From contig NZ_JRKO01000003.1 in the NCBI RefSeq assembly GCF_000763885.1, forward strand, positions 62,001 through 126,000: DNA of 64,000 nt, read 5' to 3'. Both the position numbers and the translations under genes were made by a program. Under the pieces are notes generated by a model that made no database searches, was not told where the DNA came from, and was given only the letters and a program-made list of their open reading frames with translations. The stretch comes from Paracoccus versutus. GTDB lineage: Bacteria; Pseudomonadota; Alphaproteobacteria; Rhodobacterales; Rhodobacteraceae. Of the stretch, positions 43,268-53,684 are shown one piece after another; the first letter of the stretch is position 1, and every line of letters starts with the position of its first letter.

Positions 43268-45190
43268 ATGACCCATGAGACTTCCGACCGCCCCGCGACG
43301 CCGATCCTGGACCGGGTGCATCTGCCGTCCGACCTCAAGGATCTGACCGATCGCGAGCTGCGCCAGCTTGCCGACGAGCTGCGGGCCGAGACGGTCAGCG
43401 CCGTTTCCGTGACCGGCGGCCATCTGGGCGCGGGCCTGGGCGTGGTCGAACTGACCGTGGCGCTGCACGCGGTCTTCGACGCGCCGCGCGACAAGATCAT
43501 CTGGGACGTGGGGCATCAATGCTATCCGCACAAGATCCTGACCGGGCGGCGCGACCGCATCCGCACCCTGCGGATGGAGGGCGGGCTTTCCGGTTTCACC
43601 AAGCGGTCGGAAAGCGCCTATGATCCTTTCGGGGCCGGGCACAGCTCGACCTCGATCAGCGCGGCGCTGGGCTTTGCCATGGCGCGCGAGCTGGGTGGCG
43701 ATCCGGGCGATGCCATCGCGGTGATCGGCGACGGCGCGATGAGCGCGGGCATGGCCTTCGAGGCGCTGAACAACGCCGGCGACCTGGGCAAGCGGCTGTT
43801 CGTGGTGCTGAACGACAACGAGATGTCCATCGCGCCCCCGACCGGAGCGCTGTCGCGCTATCTGACCCGGCTTTACGCCGAGGGGCCGTTCCAGGACTTG
43901 AAGGCCGTGGCCAAGGGCGCCGTCGGCTTCCTGCCGCCCAGCCTGCAAGAGGGCGCGCGCCGCGCCAAGGAGATGCTCAAGGGCATGGCCGTCGGCGGCA
44001 CGCTGTTCGAGGAACTGGGCTTTTCCTATATCGGCCCGGTCGACGGCCACGACCTCGACCAGCTTCTGCCGCTTCTGCGCACGGTCAAGGCGCGGGCGAC
44101 GGGGCCGGTGCTGCTGCATGTCGTGACCCGCAAGGGCAAGGGCTATGCCCCGGCCGAGCGCGCCGCCGACAAGGGCCATGCCACGGCGAAATTCGATGTC
44201 GAGACCGGGACGCAGGCCAAGGCCAAGTCGAACGCGCCCAGCTATACCTCGGTCTTCGCCCGCGCGCTGGTCGATCAGGCCAGCCGCGACGCCCGCATCG
44301 TCGCCGTCACCGCCGCCATGCCGGACGGCACTGGGCTGAACCTGATGGCCGAGCGTTTCCCGCGCCGCTGCTTCGACGTGGGCATTGCCGAACAGCATGC
44401 CGTGACCTTCTCGGCCGGGCTGGCGGCGGGGGGGATGAAGCCCTTCTGCGCGCTTTATTCGACCTTCCTGCAGCGCGGCTACGACCAGGTGGTGCATGAC
44501 GTGGCGATCCAGCGCCTGCCGGTGCGCTTTGCCATCGACCGCGCCGGTCTGGTCGGGGCCGATGGCGCCACCCATGCCGGCGCCTATGACATCGCCTTCC
44601 TGGCGAACCTGCCCGGCATGGTGGTGATGGCCGCCGCGGACGAGGCGGAGCTGGTGCATATGGTCGCCACCGCCGCCGCCCATGACGAAGGCCCCATCGC
44701 CTTCCGCTATCCGCGCGGCGAGGGCACCGGCGTCGAGATGCCCGAGCGCGGAGAGGTGCTGGAGATCGGCAAGGGCCGGGTCGTCGCCGAGGGCAAGCGC
44801 GTCGCCATCCTGTCCTTTGGCACCCGGCTTGCCGAGGTCATGCGCGCGCGCGAGGCGCTTTCTGCGCGCGGGATCTCGCCCACGGTGGTCGATGCCCGCT
44901 TCGCCAAGCCGCTGGACCGCGCGTTGATCCTGCGCCTTGCCCGCACGCATGAGGCGCTGATCACCATCGAGGAGGGCGCGGTCGGCGGCTTCGGCAGCCT
45001 GGTCGCGCAGTTGCTTGCGGACGAGGGCGTCTTCGACGGCGGGCTGCGCTTCCGCCAGATGGTGCTGCCCGACACGTTCATCGACCACGCCAGCCCCGAG
45101 GCCATGTATCGCGACGCCCGCATGTCCGCCCCCGACATCGAGGCCAAGGTGCTGGAAGTCCTGGGCGTGGCGCTGGCGAAACGGGCCTGA
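43268..45190 (+). CDS. dxs: 1-deoxy-D-xylulose-5-phosphate synthase
   Basis: 640 aa, full length. The thiamine-diphosphate motif is [20 protein letters not shown]; the transketolase-like C-terminal half has [15 protein letters not shown] and [18 protein letters not shown]. It makes DXP from pyruvate and glyceraldehyde 3-phosphate, first step of the MEP route that supplies IspA. GGAGAGGGG sits six bases before the ATG. Confidence 0.97.
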   Translation: MTHETSDRPATPILDRVHLPSDLKDLTDRELRQLADELRAETVSAVSVTGGHLGAGLGVVELTVALHAVFDAPRDKIIWDVGHQCYPHKILTGRRDRIRTLRMEGGLSGFTKRSESAYDPFGAGHSSTSISAALGFAMARELGGDPGDAIAVIGDGAMSAGMAFEALNNAGDLGKRLFVVLNDNEMSIAPPTGALSRYLTRLYAEGPFQDLKAVAKGAVGFLPPSLQEGARRAKEMLKGMAVGGTLFEELGFSYIGPVDGHDLDQLLPLLRTVKARATGPVLLHVVTRKGKGYAPAERAADKGHATAKFDVETGTQAKAKSNAPSYTSVFARALVDQASRDARIVAVTAAMPDGTGLNLMAERFPRRCFDVGIAEQHAVTFSAGLAAGGMKPFCALYSTFLQRGYDQVVHDVAIQRLPVRFAIDRAGLVGADGATHAGAYDIAFLANLPGMVVMAAADEAELVHMVATAAAHDEGPIAFRYPRGEGTGVEMPERGEVLEIGKGRVVAEGKRVAILSFGTRLAEVMRAREALSARGISPTVVDARFAKPLDRALILRLARTHEALITIEEGAVGGFGSLVAQLLADEGVFDGGLRFRQMVLPDTFIDHASPEAMYRDARMSAPDIEAKVLEVLGVALAKRA

Positions 45191-45199
45191 GAGGTGAAA

Positions 45200-45820
45200 A
45201 TGCTGCGTATCCTTCTGACCGGCCTTGCCCTTGCCGCGCCCCTGGCGGTGCAGGCGCAGGATCATCTGCCCAACCTGTTCGACGTCACCGTGGTCGAGAC
45301 CTGGGACACGCTGAACGTGCGCGAGGCGCCGGACGGCAAGGCCAAGGTCATCGGCCGGCTCGCCTCGACCGCCAAGGGCGTGGAACTGCTTTCCCGCGAC
45401 GCCAGCGGCAAATGGGGCCGGGTGAACGTGGGCGAGACCACGGGCTGGGTCGCGCTGCGCTTTCTCAAGCCGCAGGCGACGGTGTGGAAACCGGCCGAGC
45501 TGCCGCTGGCGCTGCATTGCAGCGGGACCGAGCCCTTCTGGTCGGTCAAGACCGTGCAGAAGGGGCTGGTCTTCAGCGAGCCCGACCAGCCCGAGCGCCA
45601 GCTTTCGCTGCGCAAGGTCATGGATCGCGGCATCGAGGGCGAGCCCACGCGCGGCATCATCGCCGGCGACGACAAGGGGCGTCTGACCGCCTTCCTGCGG
45701 CCCGAGCAATGTTCGGACGGCATGTCGGACCGCAGCTATGCCCTGGCCGTCGCGGTGATCCTGGACGGGCAGGAGCAGCCCTCACGCATGCTGACGGGCT
45801 GCTGCTCGATCGCGCCCTAG
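45200..45820 (+). CDS. Exported SH3-domain protein with a COG3650-like GTEPFWS motif
   Basis: 206 aa. A signal peptide ends in AVQAQ. Residues about 30-90 form a bacterial SH3 fold (WDTLNVREAPDGKAKVIGRL and GWVALRFL). The C-terminal part has LHCSGTEPFWSV and ends MLTGCCSIAP, matching periplasmic proteins of the COG3650 type. Function unknown, probably cell-envelope. The ATG at 45200 has AGAGG five bases before it. Its TAG stop lies inside the inverted end of the following element. Confidence 0.82.
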   Translation: MLRILLTGLALAAPLAVQAQDHLPNLFDVTVVETWDTLNVREAPDGKAKVIGRLASTAKGVELLSRDASGKWGRVNVGETTGWVALRFLKPQATVWKPAELPLALHCSGTEPFWSVKTVQKGLVFSEPDQPERQLSLRKVMDRGIEGEPTRGIIAGDDKGRLTAFLRPEQCSDGMSDRSYALAVAVILDGQEQPSRMLTGCCSIAP

Positions 45821-45983
45821 CAGGCTGCTGAAAAAGTCCTTGCGACAGGACAGCGCGGGCGGGGAACCGGGAAATCCGCCTCAAATTTGCCGAAAACACC
45901 TCATTTCCAGGCCGATATTAGCTGGATCCAGAACGATTTCCGCTGCGTCGCCCTCTCAAAATCCTTTTTCAGCAGCCTGCTAG
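45817..45983. mobile_element. 167 bp MITE-like element with perfect 20 bp inverted ends
   Basis: CTAGCAGGCTGCTGAAAAAG (45817-45836) is the exact reverse complement of 45964-45983. The outermost CTAG is a palindrome and is compatible with a duplicated 4 bp target, as made by IS5-group elements (YTAR). There is no transposase gene and the inside is non-coding. It sits between the stops of two convergent genes. Confidence 0.85.
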
Positions 45984-46843
45984 GCCTCGATCCCCTCGGC
46001 GCGGGCCAGCGCGGCCAGCCCGGCGCGATAGTCGGGATAGCGCAGGGTCACGCCCAGCTCGCGCTTGATGCGGTCGTTGGCGACGCGCTTGTTCTCGGCA
46101 TAGAAGCTGCGCGCCATGGGGGTCATCTCGGCGCTCGCGTAATCCTCGGCGGGGGGCAGGGGCAGGCCCAGCAGCTCCGCGGCATGGCCGATCACCGCCT
46201 CGGGCGGGGCCGGGTCGTCGTCGCAGACATTGTAGATCGCGCCCGGCCGCGGCGCGTGGATCGAGGCCAGCAGCACCTGGGCGATGTCCTCGGCATGGAT
46301 ACGCGAGAAGACCTGGCCGGGCTTGACGATGCGCCGCGCCGTGCCCGCCCTGACCTTGGCAAAGGGGCCGCGCCCCGGCCCATAGATCCCGGCCAGGCGA
46401 AAGATGTGCAGCGGCAGGCCGTGTTCGGCGGCGAGCCGCTGCCAGCCCTGCTCGGCCGCGACCCGCTCGCGCCCGCGCCGGGTCGAGGGGGTGCAGGGCG
46501 TGTCCTCGTCCACCCAGCCGCCCTCCCGGTCGCCATAGACGCCGGTGGTGGAAAGATAGCCCAGCCAGCGCGGCCGCGCCGCCGCGATCTCGGCCCCGAA
46601 GGCGGCCAGGACCGGGTCCGCGCCCCGTTCCGGCCCGACCGAGACCAGGATCGCGTCGGCCTGGGCGATGGCGCGGCGCACGTCATCCTCTTGCCCCGGC
46701 CAGCGCAGCGGCTGGGCGCCAGCCTGCGCCACGCGATCGGTGGCGGCGCGGGTGGTGCCGGTGACATGCCAGCCCTCGGCCAGCAGCAGGGGCGTCAGGA
46801 AGCCGGCGGAATAGCCGTGGCCGAAAACCAGCATCCTCGTCAT
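45980..46843 (-). CDS. NAD(P)-binding SDR/epimerase family protein (YeeZ-like)
   Basis: 287 aa. The dinucleotide loop is [10 protein letters not shown] near the start, with [12 protein letters not shown] (Ser/Thr and Tyr region) and [13 protein letters not shown]. This is the extended-SDR group that includes YeeZ; substrate unknown. It overlaps the flavin oxidoreductase gene by four bases. Its TAG stop lies in the CTAG at the edge of the inverted-repeat element. Confidence 0.85.
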   Translation of the reverse strand: MTRMLVFGHGYSAGFLTPLLLAEGWHVTGTTRAATDRVAQAGAQPLRWPGQEDDVRRAIAQADAILVSVGPERGADPVLAAFGAEIAAARPRWLGYLSTTGVYGDREGGWVDEDTPCTPSTRRGRERVAAEQGWQRLAAEHGLPLHIFRLAGIYGPGRGPFAKVRAGTARRIVKPGQVFSRIHAEDIAQVLLASIHAPRPGAIYNVCDDDPAPPEAVIGHAAELLGLPLPPAEDYASAEMTPMARSFYAENKRVANDRIKRELGVTLRYPDYRAGLAALARAEGIEA

Positions 46844-47826
46844 GCGCGCGCCCGCAGGATCTCGGCCGCCATGGCGAAGGAGCGGTGCCGCGCGGCCTGG
46901 TCGTAGATATTGCCGACCAGGATCAGCTCGTCGGGCTGGTGGCGGGCGATCAGCCGGTCCAGTTCGGCGGCGACGGTGTCGGGACTGCCGACGGCGCTGA
47001 CCGCCAGCGCGGCGTTGACCGTGGGCAGGATGCGCACCGGGATCGCCTCGAGCACGTCGTCGACCGGGGGCGGCAGCAGGCCCGGCATGCCCAGCCGCAG
47101 CCGGGCGAAGCTGATCTGCTGGCTGCTGCGCAGCCGCTGCGCCTCGGCGTCGCTGTCGGCGACGATGACGTTCACCGCCAGCATGAAGCGCGGCGCCTGG
47201 CCGAACTCGGTGGGCTGGAACCGCTCGCGGTAAAGCCGCAGCGCGTCCTCGAGGTCGCCGGGGGCGAAATGGCTGGCGAAGGCATAGGGCAGGCCAAGCG
47301 CCGAGGCGAGGCTCGCGCCGTAAAGCGACGAGCCGAGGATCCAGACCGGGACATTCGTGCCCTGGCCCGGATGGGCGGCGACCGGGACGCCGGGGCGGGG
47401 CGGGCCGAGATAGTGCATGAGCTCGACCACGTCGTTCGGGAAATCCTGGTTGCCCTGCAGGGACCGGCGCAGCGCATGCATCACCGCCCCGTCGCCGCCC
47501 GGCGCGCGGCCCAGGCCCAGGTCGATGCGCGGCCCGTGGATCGTCGCCAGCGTGCCGAACTGTTCGGCGATGGCCAGGGGCGCGTGGTTGGGCAGCATGA
47601 CGCCGCCGGCGCCGACGCGGATCGTCCGGGTATGGTCCGCCACATGGCCGATCAGCACCGAGGTGGCGGCACTGGCGATGCCCGGCATGTTGTGATGTTC
47701 CGCCAGCCAGAAGCGGCTGTAGCCCCAGCCCTCGGCGGCTTGCGCCAATGCCACGGAATTGGCGATGGCCTGGCGCGCGTCCGAGCCCTCGGCCACCACC
47801 GCCAGATCGAGAATGGAAAATTCCAT
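46840..47826 (-). CDS. LLM-class flavin-dependent oxidoreductase (MsnO8-like)
   Basis: 328 aa. [36 protein letters not shown] and [13 protein letters not shown] are signature blocks of the luciferase-like group with MsnO8. It likely uses reduced FMN. AAAGGAG lies eight bases before the ATG at 47826; an ATG at 47832 is too close. Coupled to the SDR gene and divergent from amn. Confidence 0.9.
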   Translation of the reverse strand: MEFSILDLAVVAEGSDARQAIANSVALAQAAEGWGYSRFWLAEHHNMPGIASAATSVLIGHVADHTRTIRVGAGGVMLPNHAPLAIAEQFGTLATIHGPRIDLGLGRAPGGDGAVMHALRRSLQGNQDFPNDVVELMHYLGPPRPGVPVAAHPGQGTNVPVWILGSSLYGASLASALGLPYAFASHFAPGDLEDALRLYRERFQPTEFGQAPRFMLAVNVIVADSDAEAQRLRSSQQISFARLRLGMPGLLPPPVDDVLEAIPVRILPTVNAALAVSAVGSPDTVAAELDRLIARHQPDELILVGNIYDQAARHRSFAMAAEILRARA

Positions 47827-47923
47827 GCGCATCACTCCTTTGCCTTCCCCAGATAAGGCGTCCGGTGCCGGCTTGCCAGCCCGCCGCCGCGCTGGCACTC
47901 TCCGCCGAAACTGGAGAGCGCGC

Positions 47924-49408
47924 ATGTTGACCGACAGCCGGAGACTTCCCATCGAGACGCCCGAGCCCGCCGAGCGCGTCTATTTCGACGACCCGGCCGC
48001 TGCCGTCGCCCGGCTGGTCGAGCTTTACGAGCGCGCCTCGCATTTCCTGCTGGACCATTTCCTTGCCACGCTGAAGGGCGGCCGGCCGGCGGCGCGCTAT
48101 CGCGCCTTCTACCCGGAACTGCGCATGACGGTGCCGATCCATTCCAAGACGGATTCGCGGCTGTCCTTCGGCCATGTCGCGCTGCCCGGCACCTATTCGA
48201 CCTCGATCACCCGGCCGGACCTGTTCCGCGGCTACCTGACCGAGCAGATCGGGCTTTTGATGCGCAACCACGGCGTGCCGGTGGCGATCGGCGAAAGCGG
48301 CACGCCGATGCCGGTGCATTTCGCCGTGGCCACGCAAAGCGACCTGAACGTGCCGCAGGAAGGCGTGCTGGACTATTCGCTGCGCGACGTCTTCGACGTG
48401 CCGGACCTGAACACGATGAACGACGACATCGTCAACGGCACCGCCGGGCCGAACCCGGACGGCAGCCATCCGCTGTCGCCCTTTACCGCGCAGCGCGTCG
48501 ACTACTCGCTGGCGCGGCTGGCGCATTACACCGCGACCCTGCCCGAGCATTTCCAGAATTTCGTGATGTTCACGAACTACCAGTTCTACGTGGACGAGTT
48601 CGAGCTTTTCGCCCGCCGGGCGCTGGCCGATCCGCATTCGGGCTATACCGAGTTCGTCGCGCCGGGCAACCAGGTCCTGGAACGCCCCGAGGACATCATC
48701 GCCACCGGCGCCAAGATGCCGCAGATGCCGGCCTATCACCTCAAGCGCGCGGACGGCGACGGCATCACCCTGGTCAATATCGGCGTCGGCCCCTCGAACG
48801 CCAAGACCGCGACCGACCATATCGCCGTGCTGCGCCCGCATGCCTGGCTGATGGTCGGCCATTGCGCCGGGCTGCGCAACAGCCAGAGCCTGGGCGATTT
48901 CGTCCTGGCCCATGCCTATCTGCGCGAGGATCACGTGCTGGACGACGACCTGCCGGTCTGGGTGCCGATCCCGGCCCTGGCCGAGGTGCAGGTCGCCCTG
49001 CAAGAGGCGGTGGCCGAGGTCACGCAGCTGGAGGGCTATGAGCTCAAGCGCATCATGCGCACCGGCACGGTGGCCACCATCGACAACCGCAACTGGGAAT
49101 TGCGCGACCAGTCCGGCCCGGTGCAGCGGCTGTCGCAATCGCGCGCCATCGCGCTGGACATGGAAAGCGCCACCATCGCCGCGAACGGGTTCCGCTTTCG
49201 CGTGCCCTATGGCACGCTGCTCTGCGTCAGCGACAAGCCGCTGCACGGCGAGTTGAAGCTGCCCGGCATGGCCACGGATTTCTATCGCACCCAGGTCGCG
49301 AACCACCTGCTGATCGGCATCCGGGCCATGGAAAAGCTGCGCGAGACGCCGTTGGAGCGCATCCACTCGCGCAAGTTGCGCTCGTTCAACGAGACCGCCT
49401 TTCTCTAG
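47924..49408 (+). CDS. amn: AMP nucleosidase
   Basis: 494 aa. The N-terminal regulatory half ([30 protein letters not shown]) precedes the catalytic phosphorylase-like half ([49 protein letters not shown]). It cleaves AMP to adenine and ribose 5-phosphate and so adjusts adenylate levels. GGAGAG stands before the ATG. Confidence 0.96.
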   Translation: MLTDSRRLPIETPEPAERVYFDDPAAAVARLVELYERASHFLLDHFLATLKGGRPAARYRAFYPELRMTVPIHSKTDSRLSFGHVALPGTYSTSITRPDLFRGYLTEQIGLLMRNHGVPVAIGESGTPMPVHFAVATQSDLNVPQEGVLDYSLRDVFDVPDLNTMNDDIVNGTAGPNPDGSHPLSPFTAQRVDYSLARLAHYTATLPEHFQNFVMFTNYQFYVDEFELFARRALADPHSGYTEFVAPGNQVLERPEDIIATGAKMPQMPAYHLKRADGDGITLVNIGVGPSNAKTATDHIAVLRPHAWLMVGHCAGLRNSQSLGDFVLAHAYLREDHVLDDDLPVWVPIPALAEVQVALQEAVAEVTQLEGYELKRIMRTGTVATIDNRNWELRDQSGPVQRLSQSRAIALDMESATIAANGFRFRVPYGTLLCVSDKPLHGELKLPGMATDFYRTQVANHLLIGIRAMEKLRETPLERIHSRKLRSFNETAFL

Positions 49409-49459
49409 AATAGGGCCCTTGGCGACGAATTTCGCAGCGTTTGCTGGGGAAAGACGCCG

Positions 49460-49495
49460 AAAAAGCTTGATCTGCGCTTAAAAAGCTTGTGTAGC
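49460..49495 (+). promoter_or_regulatory. Candidate HU promoter with 10 bp direct repeats
   Basis: TTGATC (49467) and TGTAGC (49490) are spaced by 17 bases. AAAAAGCTTG occurs at 49460-49469 and again at 49480-49489, exactly two helical turns apart, overlapping the -35 and the spacer. This suggests a regulator bound on one DNA face. Confidence 0.5.
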
Positions 49496-49560
49496 GGCAA
49501 GCGTGCCGCCAAGGTGGCGTCCGAAAATTTCCCGAACGGGGAACAACGAGGAGACAGAAT

Positions 49561-49860
49561 ATGGCCCAGGCCGCTTCGAAACCGATGACCAAGACCCAGC
49601 TCGTCGCCACGCTGGCCGATGAAATGGGCAGCGACAAGAAGACCGCCGCGGCGGCTCTGGACGCGCTTTCGGCCGTCGTGTCGCGCACGGTCGCCGAAGG
49701 TGGTGCCGTCACCCTGCCGGGCATCGGCAAGGTTGCCTGCCGCACCCGCCCCGAGCGTCAGGTCCGCAATCCGCAAACCCAGGAGATGATGACGAAGCCC
49801 GCCGACAAGGTGGTCAAGGTCACCATTGCCAAGGCGCTGAAGGACAGCGTGAACGCCTGA
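49561..49860 (+). CDS. HU-family DNA-binding protein
   Basis: 99 aa. MTKTQLVATLADEMGSDKKT, then LPGIGKVACRTRPERQVRNP with the DNA-bending arm (RNPQT) and a KVVKVTIAKALKD end. This nucleoid protein variant is common in Rhodobacteraceae and differs from the main HU by a short N-terminal extension. Long leader of about 65 bases after the candidate promoter. GAGGAGACAG ribosome site. Confidence 0.93.
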   Translation: MAQAASKPMTKTQLVATLADEMGSDKKTAAAALDALSAVVSRTVAEGGAVTLPGIGKVACRTRPERQVRNPQTQEMMTKPADKVVKVTIAKALKDSVNA

Positions 49861-49876
49861 TCCCGGCTTTCGCCGC

Positions 49877-49915
49877 AGAAGGGGCCGCGCATGACCTGCG
49901 CGGCTTCTGTCGTTT
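49877..49915 (+). terminator. Terminator after the HU-type gene
   Basis: GCCGCGCA (49884-49891) pairs perfectly with TGCGCGGC (49897-49904) around TGACC, extended by AGAA/TTCT, then a mixed T tract (TTCTGTCGTTT). Confidence 0.7.
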
Positions 49916-49975
49916 CCGGCCCTTGCGCCCGCCGGCCCATCTGCTAGCCCATGGGGGTGCGGGCAGGGGGGCGAC

Positions 49976-50902
49976 ATGGATTTCAGGGCCATTCTGATGG
50001 GCTTCGGCTTTGCGGTCGTCTGGGCCTCGGCCTTTACCTCGACGCGCATGATCGTCACGGCCGCGCCGCCGCTGACCGCGCTGGTCATCCGCTTCGGCCT
50101 GTCTGCCATGGTTGCGATCCCGCTGGCCCGCGCCATGGGCCAGAACTGGCGCCTCAGCCGGGCCGAATGGCGCACGGTGGTCCTGTTCGGCCTGTGCCAG
50201 AACGCGCTTTACCTGGGCTTCAGCTGGGTCGCGATGCAATATGTCGAGGCATCCGTCTCGGCTATCATCGCCTCGATGATGCCGCTGGCCGTGGCCTTCC
50301 TGGGCTGGCTGCTCTATGCCGAGCGGCTGCGCCCCATCGCCGTGGCCGGGCTGGTCGCGGGGGTGGCCGGCGTCACGCTGATCATGGGGGTGCGGCTCCG
50401 GCACGGGCTGGACGTGCCGGGGGTGATCCTGTGCCTGATCGGCATGGTGGCGCTGACCTTTGCCACGCTGGCGGCGCGCGGGGCCGGGGGCAGCCGCAAC
50501 ATGATGATGATCGTCGGGCTGCAGATGGCGGTCGGCGCCGGCCTGCTGCTGGTCCCGGCCATGCTGATGGAATGGGGCCGCCCGGTGGAATGGAGCGCGG
50601 GCCTGCTTTGGGCCTTTGCCTATACGGTGATCGCGCCGGGCATCGGCGCGACCTGGCTGTGGTTCCGGCTGGTCAACCGCATCGGCGCGGTGCGGGCGGC
50701 GACCTTTCATTTCCTGTCGCCGATCTTCGGCGTCGCCATCGCCGCCGCTTTGCTGGGCGAGCGGTTCGGCGCCTCGGACGTGATCGGCGCGCTGATCGTG
50801 GCGGCGGGCATCCTGATGGTGCAGCTGGCCAAGCTGCCCGCCGCCGCGGCGGCGCCTCAGCCGTCCAGTTCCGCCGCCCGCGCCATCGAGGGGCGCGACT
50901 GA
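49976..50902 (+). CDS. DMT superfamily exporter (EamA domains)
   Basis: 308 aa with ten hydrophobic helices in two EamA repeats (first ending near residue 135). The start GFGFAVVWASAFTSTRMIVT and FHFLSPIFGVAIAAALLGER in the second repeat are typical. These export amino acids or other metabolites. The last 46 bases overlap the convergent glutathione transferase gene. Confidence 0.92.
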   Translation: MDFRAILMGFGFAVVWASAFTSTRMIVTAAPPLTALVIRFGLSAMVAIPLARAMGQNWRLSRAEWRTVVLFGLCQNALYLGFSWVAMQYVEASVSAIIASMMPLAVAFLGWLLYAERLRPIAVAGLVAGVAGVTLIMGVRLRHGLDVPGVILCLIGMVALTFATLAARGAGGSRNMMMIVGLQMAVGAGLLLVPAMLMEWGRPVEWSAGLLWAFAYTVIAPGIGATWLWFRLVNRIGAVRAATFHFLSPIFGVAIAAALLGERFGASDVIGALIVAAGILMVQLAKLPAAAAAPQPSSSAARAIEGRD

Positions 50903-51450
50903 ACCCGCCGCGCCCAGTCGTCGATGGCGGGCGTGCGCGGCATCCCCTCGCCAAAGAACAGGAAGGGGCTGGCGATCAGCAGGTCGGCGCCCGAGAAGCG
51001 GTCGCCCAGCAGCCAGGGCTGCTGGCCCAGCACCTCGTCCAGCCGCCGGATCGCGGTGTCGTAGTCGCGGAAGGTCGCCTCCAGCGCCGGATGTTGGATC
51101 TTGAAGAAGTTCAGGATCGCCACCGGCTCCAGCACGCCCTGATACCAGCTGAGCCAGCTCAGATACTGGCCGCGCCTGGGATCGCCCGGCAGCGGGCCCA
51201 GCCCCGCCTCGGGGAACATGTCGGTCAGATACAGGATGATGGCGCCGCGTTCGCGCAGGTGATCCTCGCCATCGACCAGATAGGGCACCTTGCCCTCGGG
51301 ATGCGGGTTCGCCGGGTCGCGCCCGCCCGAGCCGTCCTGGCGCGGGATCGTGACCTGGCGGATCTCGACCTTGTCGAGGATGCCCAACTCGTCCAGCAGG
51401 GCAAGGATGCTCGACGAGCGGCTTTTCGGGGCGTGGTATAGGGTCGGCAT
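50857..51450 (-). CDS. Glutathione S-transferase family protein
   Basis: 197 aa. LYHAPKSRSSSILALLDELG has the N-terminal Ser-rich active site, HPEGKVPYLVDG the cis-proline turn, and an all-helical C-terminal domain follows (WLLGDRFSGADLLIASPF). AGGAGG precedes the ATG. It is divergent from the YafY-type regulator 60 bases away, which may control it. Confidence 0.93.
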   Translation of the reverse strand: MPTLYHAPKSRSSSILALLDELGILDKVEIRQVTIPRQDGSGGRDPANPHPEGKVPYLVDGEDHLRERGAIILYLTDMFPEAGLGPLPGDPRRGQYLSWLSWYQGVLEPVAILNFFKIQHPALEATFRDYDTAIRRLDEVLGQQPWLLGDRFSGADLLIASPFLFFGEGMPRTPAIDDWARRVQSRPSMARAAELDG

Positions 51451-51510
51451 CTTGGCCTCCTGTGTTGACGGGGGCAGAATGGCGCAGGGCCCCTGACAGA
51501 AGGTGACAGC

Positions 51511-52212
51511 ATGTCCCGCACCGACCGGCTGATGCGCCTGATGGATGCGCTGCGCCGCCTGCCCGCGCCGGTGACGGCCGCGCGGCTGGCCGAGGAGACC
51601 GGCGTCTCGCGCCGCCAGCTTTACCGCGACATCGCCACGCTGCGCGCCGGCGGCGCGCTGATCGACGGCGAGGCGGGGCTGGGCTATGCGCTGACCGAAG
51701 ACCCGGCCCTGCCGCCGCAAAGCTTTTCGCGGCTGGAGATCGAGGCACTGCTGCTGGCCGTCTCGGGCCTGCGCACGCTGGGCGATCCCGAACTGACCCG
51801 CGCGGGCGAGGATGCGCTGGCCCGCATCATCGCCACCCTGCCCGAAAGCCAGGGCCGGCACGCCATGCACACCACCATGCGCCTGTTTCGCGAACCGGCG
51901 CAGCGTCCCAGCCCGCAGGTGGACATGGCGCTGCTGCGCGAGGCGCTGTGGGAAGAGCGCAGCCTGGTCATCGACTATCTCGACCTGCAGGACGCCGCCA
52001 CGACGCGCGAGATCTGGCCCTTGGGCCTTAGCTACAGCGACAACCACATGATGCTGCTGGCGCATTGCACGCTGCGGCAGGATTTCCGCACCTTTCACGT
52101 GCCGCGCATCCGGGCCATGCGTCCCGGCGGCACCAGCTTTCGCCCGCGCCGGGTGGCCCTGGTGCGGGACTATATCTCGCGCCCCTGCGCTAGGCGGCCG
52201 CAACCGGGGTGA
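51511..52212 (+). CDS. YafY-type HTH regulator with a WYL-like domain
   Basis: 233 aa. The winged helix (LMRLMDALRRLPAPVTAARL, SRRQLYRDIATLRAGG) is of the DeoR/YafY type; the second half (LVIDYLDLQDAATTREIWPL) is a ligand-sensing WYL-like domain. It is shorter than full WYL proteins. Divergent from the glutathione transferase and convergent with a small overlap with the aminotransferase gene. Confidence 0.9.
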   Translation: MSRTDRLMRLMDALRRLPAPVTAARLAEETGVSRRQLYRDIATLRAGGALIDGEAGLGYALTEDPALPPQSFSRLEIEALLLAVSGLRTLGDPELTRAGEDALARIIATLPESQGRHAMHTTMRLFREPAQRPSPQVDMALLREALWEERSLVIDYLDLQDAATTREIWPLGLSYSDNHMMLLAHCTLRQDFRTFHVPRIRAMRPGGTSFRPRRVALVRDYISRPCARRPQPG

Positions 52213-53593
52213 AGATCGCGGTGGTGCGGTCGCAGCGGTAATGCGCCAGGTGGTCGGCCGCGTGGTCGGCCAGGTCGCAGACGGCATCCAGGATCGCCTG
52301 GACCTCGGCGCGCGGGGCCGCCCAGCACAGGTTCAGCCGCACGAAGCCTGGCTTCTCGATCTCGTCCCCGGCCAGGATCGCGGCGCGCAGCCGGGCCGAA
52401 TCCTCGGGGCCCAGCCCCAGCAGGTGATGGACATAGGGCCCGGCGCAGGCGCAGCCGCCGCGCGCCTGCACGCCGTAAAGGTCCGACAGCATCCGCGTCG
52501 CCAGCTGCTGATGGACAAAGCCGCCCCGCCCGTCGCGGATGCGGAAGCTGAAGAAGGGCAGGCGCGGCGCGTCCGGGTTGCCCAGCAGCTCGATCCGCGG
52601 ATGGTTCCGCAGCCGCGCCATCCCCAGCGCCAGCCATTCGGCATTGCGCGCGTCGATGGTGTCCTGCCCCACGGCGGCCTTGGTCAGGAAGACCAGCGCA
52701 GCGCGGATGTCGCCGATCACGTTCGGGGTGCCGCCTTCCTCGCGCGCCTCCAGCGACGGCGCATAATCGTGGCCCTGGGGCGAGACGAAGCGCACCGTGC
52801 CGCCGCCGGGCAGGGTGGGGCGACCGGCCAGCACCGCGTCGCGGCGCAGGATCAGGACGCCCGAGGCGCCCGGCCCGCCGATGAACTTGTGCGGCGAGAT
52901 CGCCACCGCATCCATGCCCAGCCGCATGTCGATGGGCAGATAGGGCGCGCCGCCGGCCTGGTCCCAGACCACCCTGGCCCCCGCCGCCTTCAGGATGCGC
53001 GTGACCTCGGCCATGTCGGTCAGCGTGCCGGTGACGTTCGAGGCGGCCGAGAAGCTGCCGATCACCGGGCCGCCCGCGCGCGCCAGCGCCTGCCGCAGCG
53101 CCGCCAGGTCCGGCCCGCCCGTCGCGGCCTCGGGGATCGTCACCACCTCGGCCCCGCTTTCGCGCCAGGGCAGGATGTTCGAGTGATGCTCGTAAGGCCC
53201 GATCAGCACCGTCGTTCCCGGCCCGGCGGCCATGAGATGCACCAGCCGGTTGATGCCCTGCGTCGCGCCCGAGCCGGTGAAGATCACCGCATGTTCCGCC
53301 CCGGCATGGGTGCAAAAGCCGATCGCCTCGCGCGCCGCGCGGCGCATCCGCGTCATGGTGCCGCCGCAATAGCTGGCCTCGGTATGGCTGTTGGCATACC
53401 AGGGCAGGACGTTCTCCATCACCCAGTCCTCGATGGGCCGCAGCGCCCGGCCCGAGGCGATGTAATCGGCATAGATCATACGGCGCGGCCCGAAGGGGCC
53501 GTCGATCATCGCGTCGCGGCCGATCACGCCGTCATGGATCACCTGCATCGGGTCGTCGCCCAGCCGGGCGAGATAGCTGTCGAAAGGCGGCAT
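52190..53593 (-). CDS. Class V aminotransferase (cysteine desulfurase-like)
   Basis: 467 aa. The PLP lysine is in AISPHKFIGGPGASGVLIL, preceded by VVWDQAGGAPY (PLP-ring Asp) and FTGSGATQGINR. A cysteine-rich loop (ARGGCACAGPYVHH) stands where desulfurases have their catalytic Cys. It may act on cysteine or selenocysteine, or be an unrelated aminotransferase. AGGA before the ATG at 53593 decides the start over 53611. Divergent from an Lrp/AsnC gene. Confidence 0.88.
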   Translation of the reverse strand: MPPFDSYLARLGDDPMQVIHDGVIGRDAMIDGPFGPRRMIYADYIASGRALRPIEDWVMENVLPWYANSHTEASYCGGTMTRMRRAAREAIGFCTHAGAEHAVIFTGSGATQGINRLVHLMAAGPGTTVLIGPYEHHSNILPWRESGAEVVTIPEAATGGPDLAALRQALARAGGPVIGSFSAASNVTGTLTDMAEVTRILKAAGARVVWDQAGGAPYLPIDMRLGMDAVAISPHKFIGGPGASGVLILRRDAVLAGRPTLPGGGTVRFVSPQGHDYAPSLEAREEGGTPNVIGDIRAALVFLTKAAVGQDTIDARNAEWLALGMARLRNHPRIELLGNPDAPRLPFFSFRIRDGRGGFVHQQLATRMLSDLYGVQARGGCACAGPYVHHLLGLGPEDSARLRAAILAGDEIEKPGFVRLNLCWAAPRAEVQAILDAVCDLADHAADHLAHYRCDRTTAIFTPVAAA

Positions 53594-53684
53594 CGGATTC
53601 CTCGTCTTCATGCGCGCATCTTGACCCGCCGCTGGCGAGAAATCATTCTGAATATCTGCCAGTATCTCACTGATCGGTTGTCAA

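Noticed and set aside
45980-49366. A 1128-codon open frame on the minus strand
   Set aside because: Only its last 288 codons are a real gene; the rest is antisense to amn and out of frame with the flavin oxidoreductase, with Arg/Gly/His-rich shadow translation typical of GC-rich DNA.
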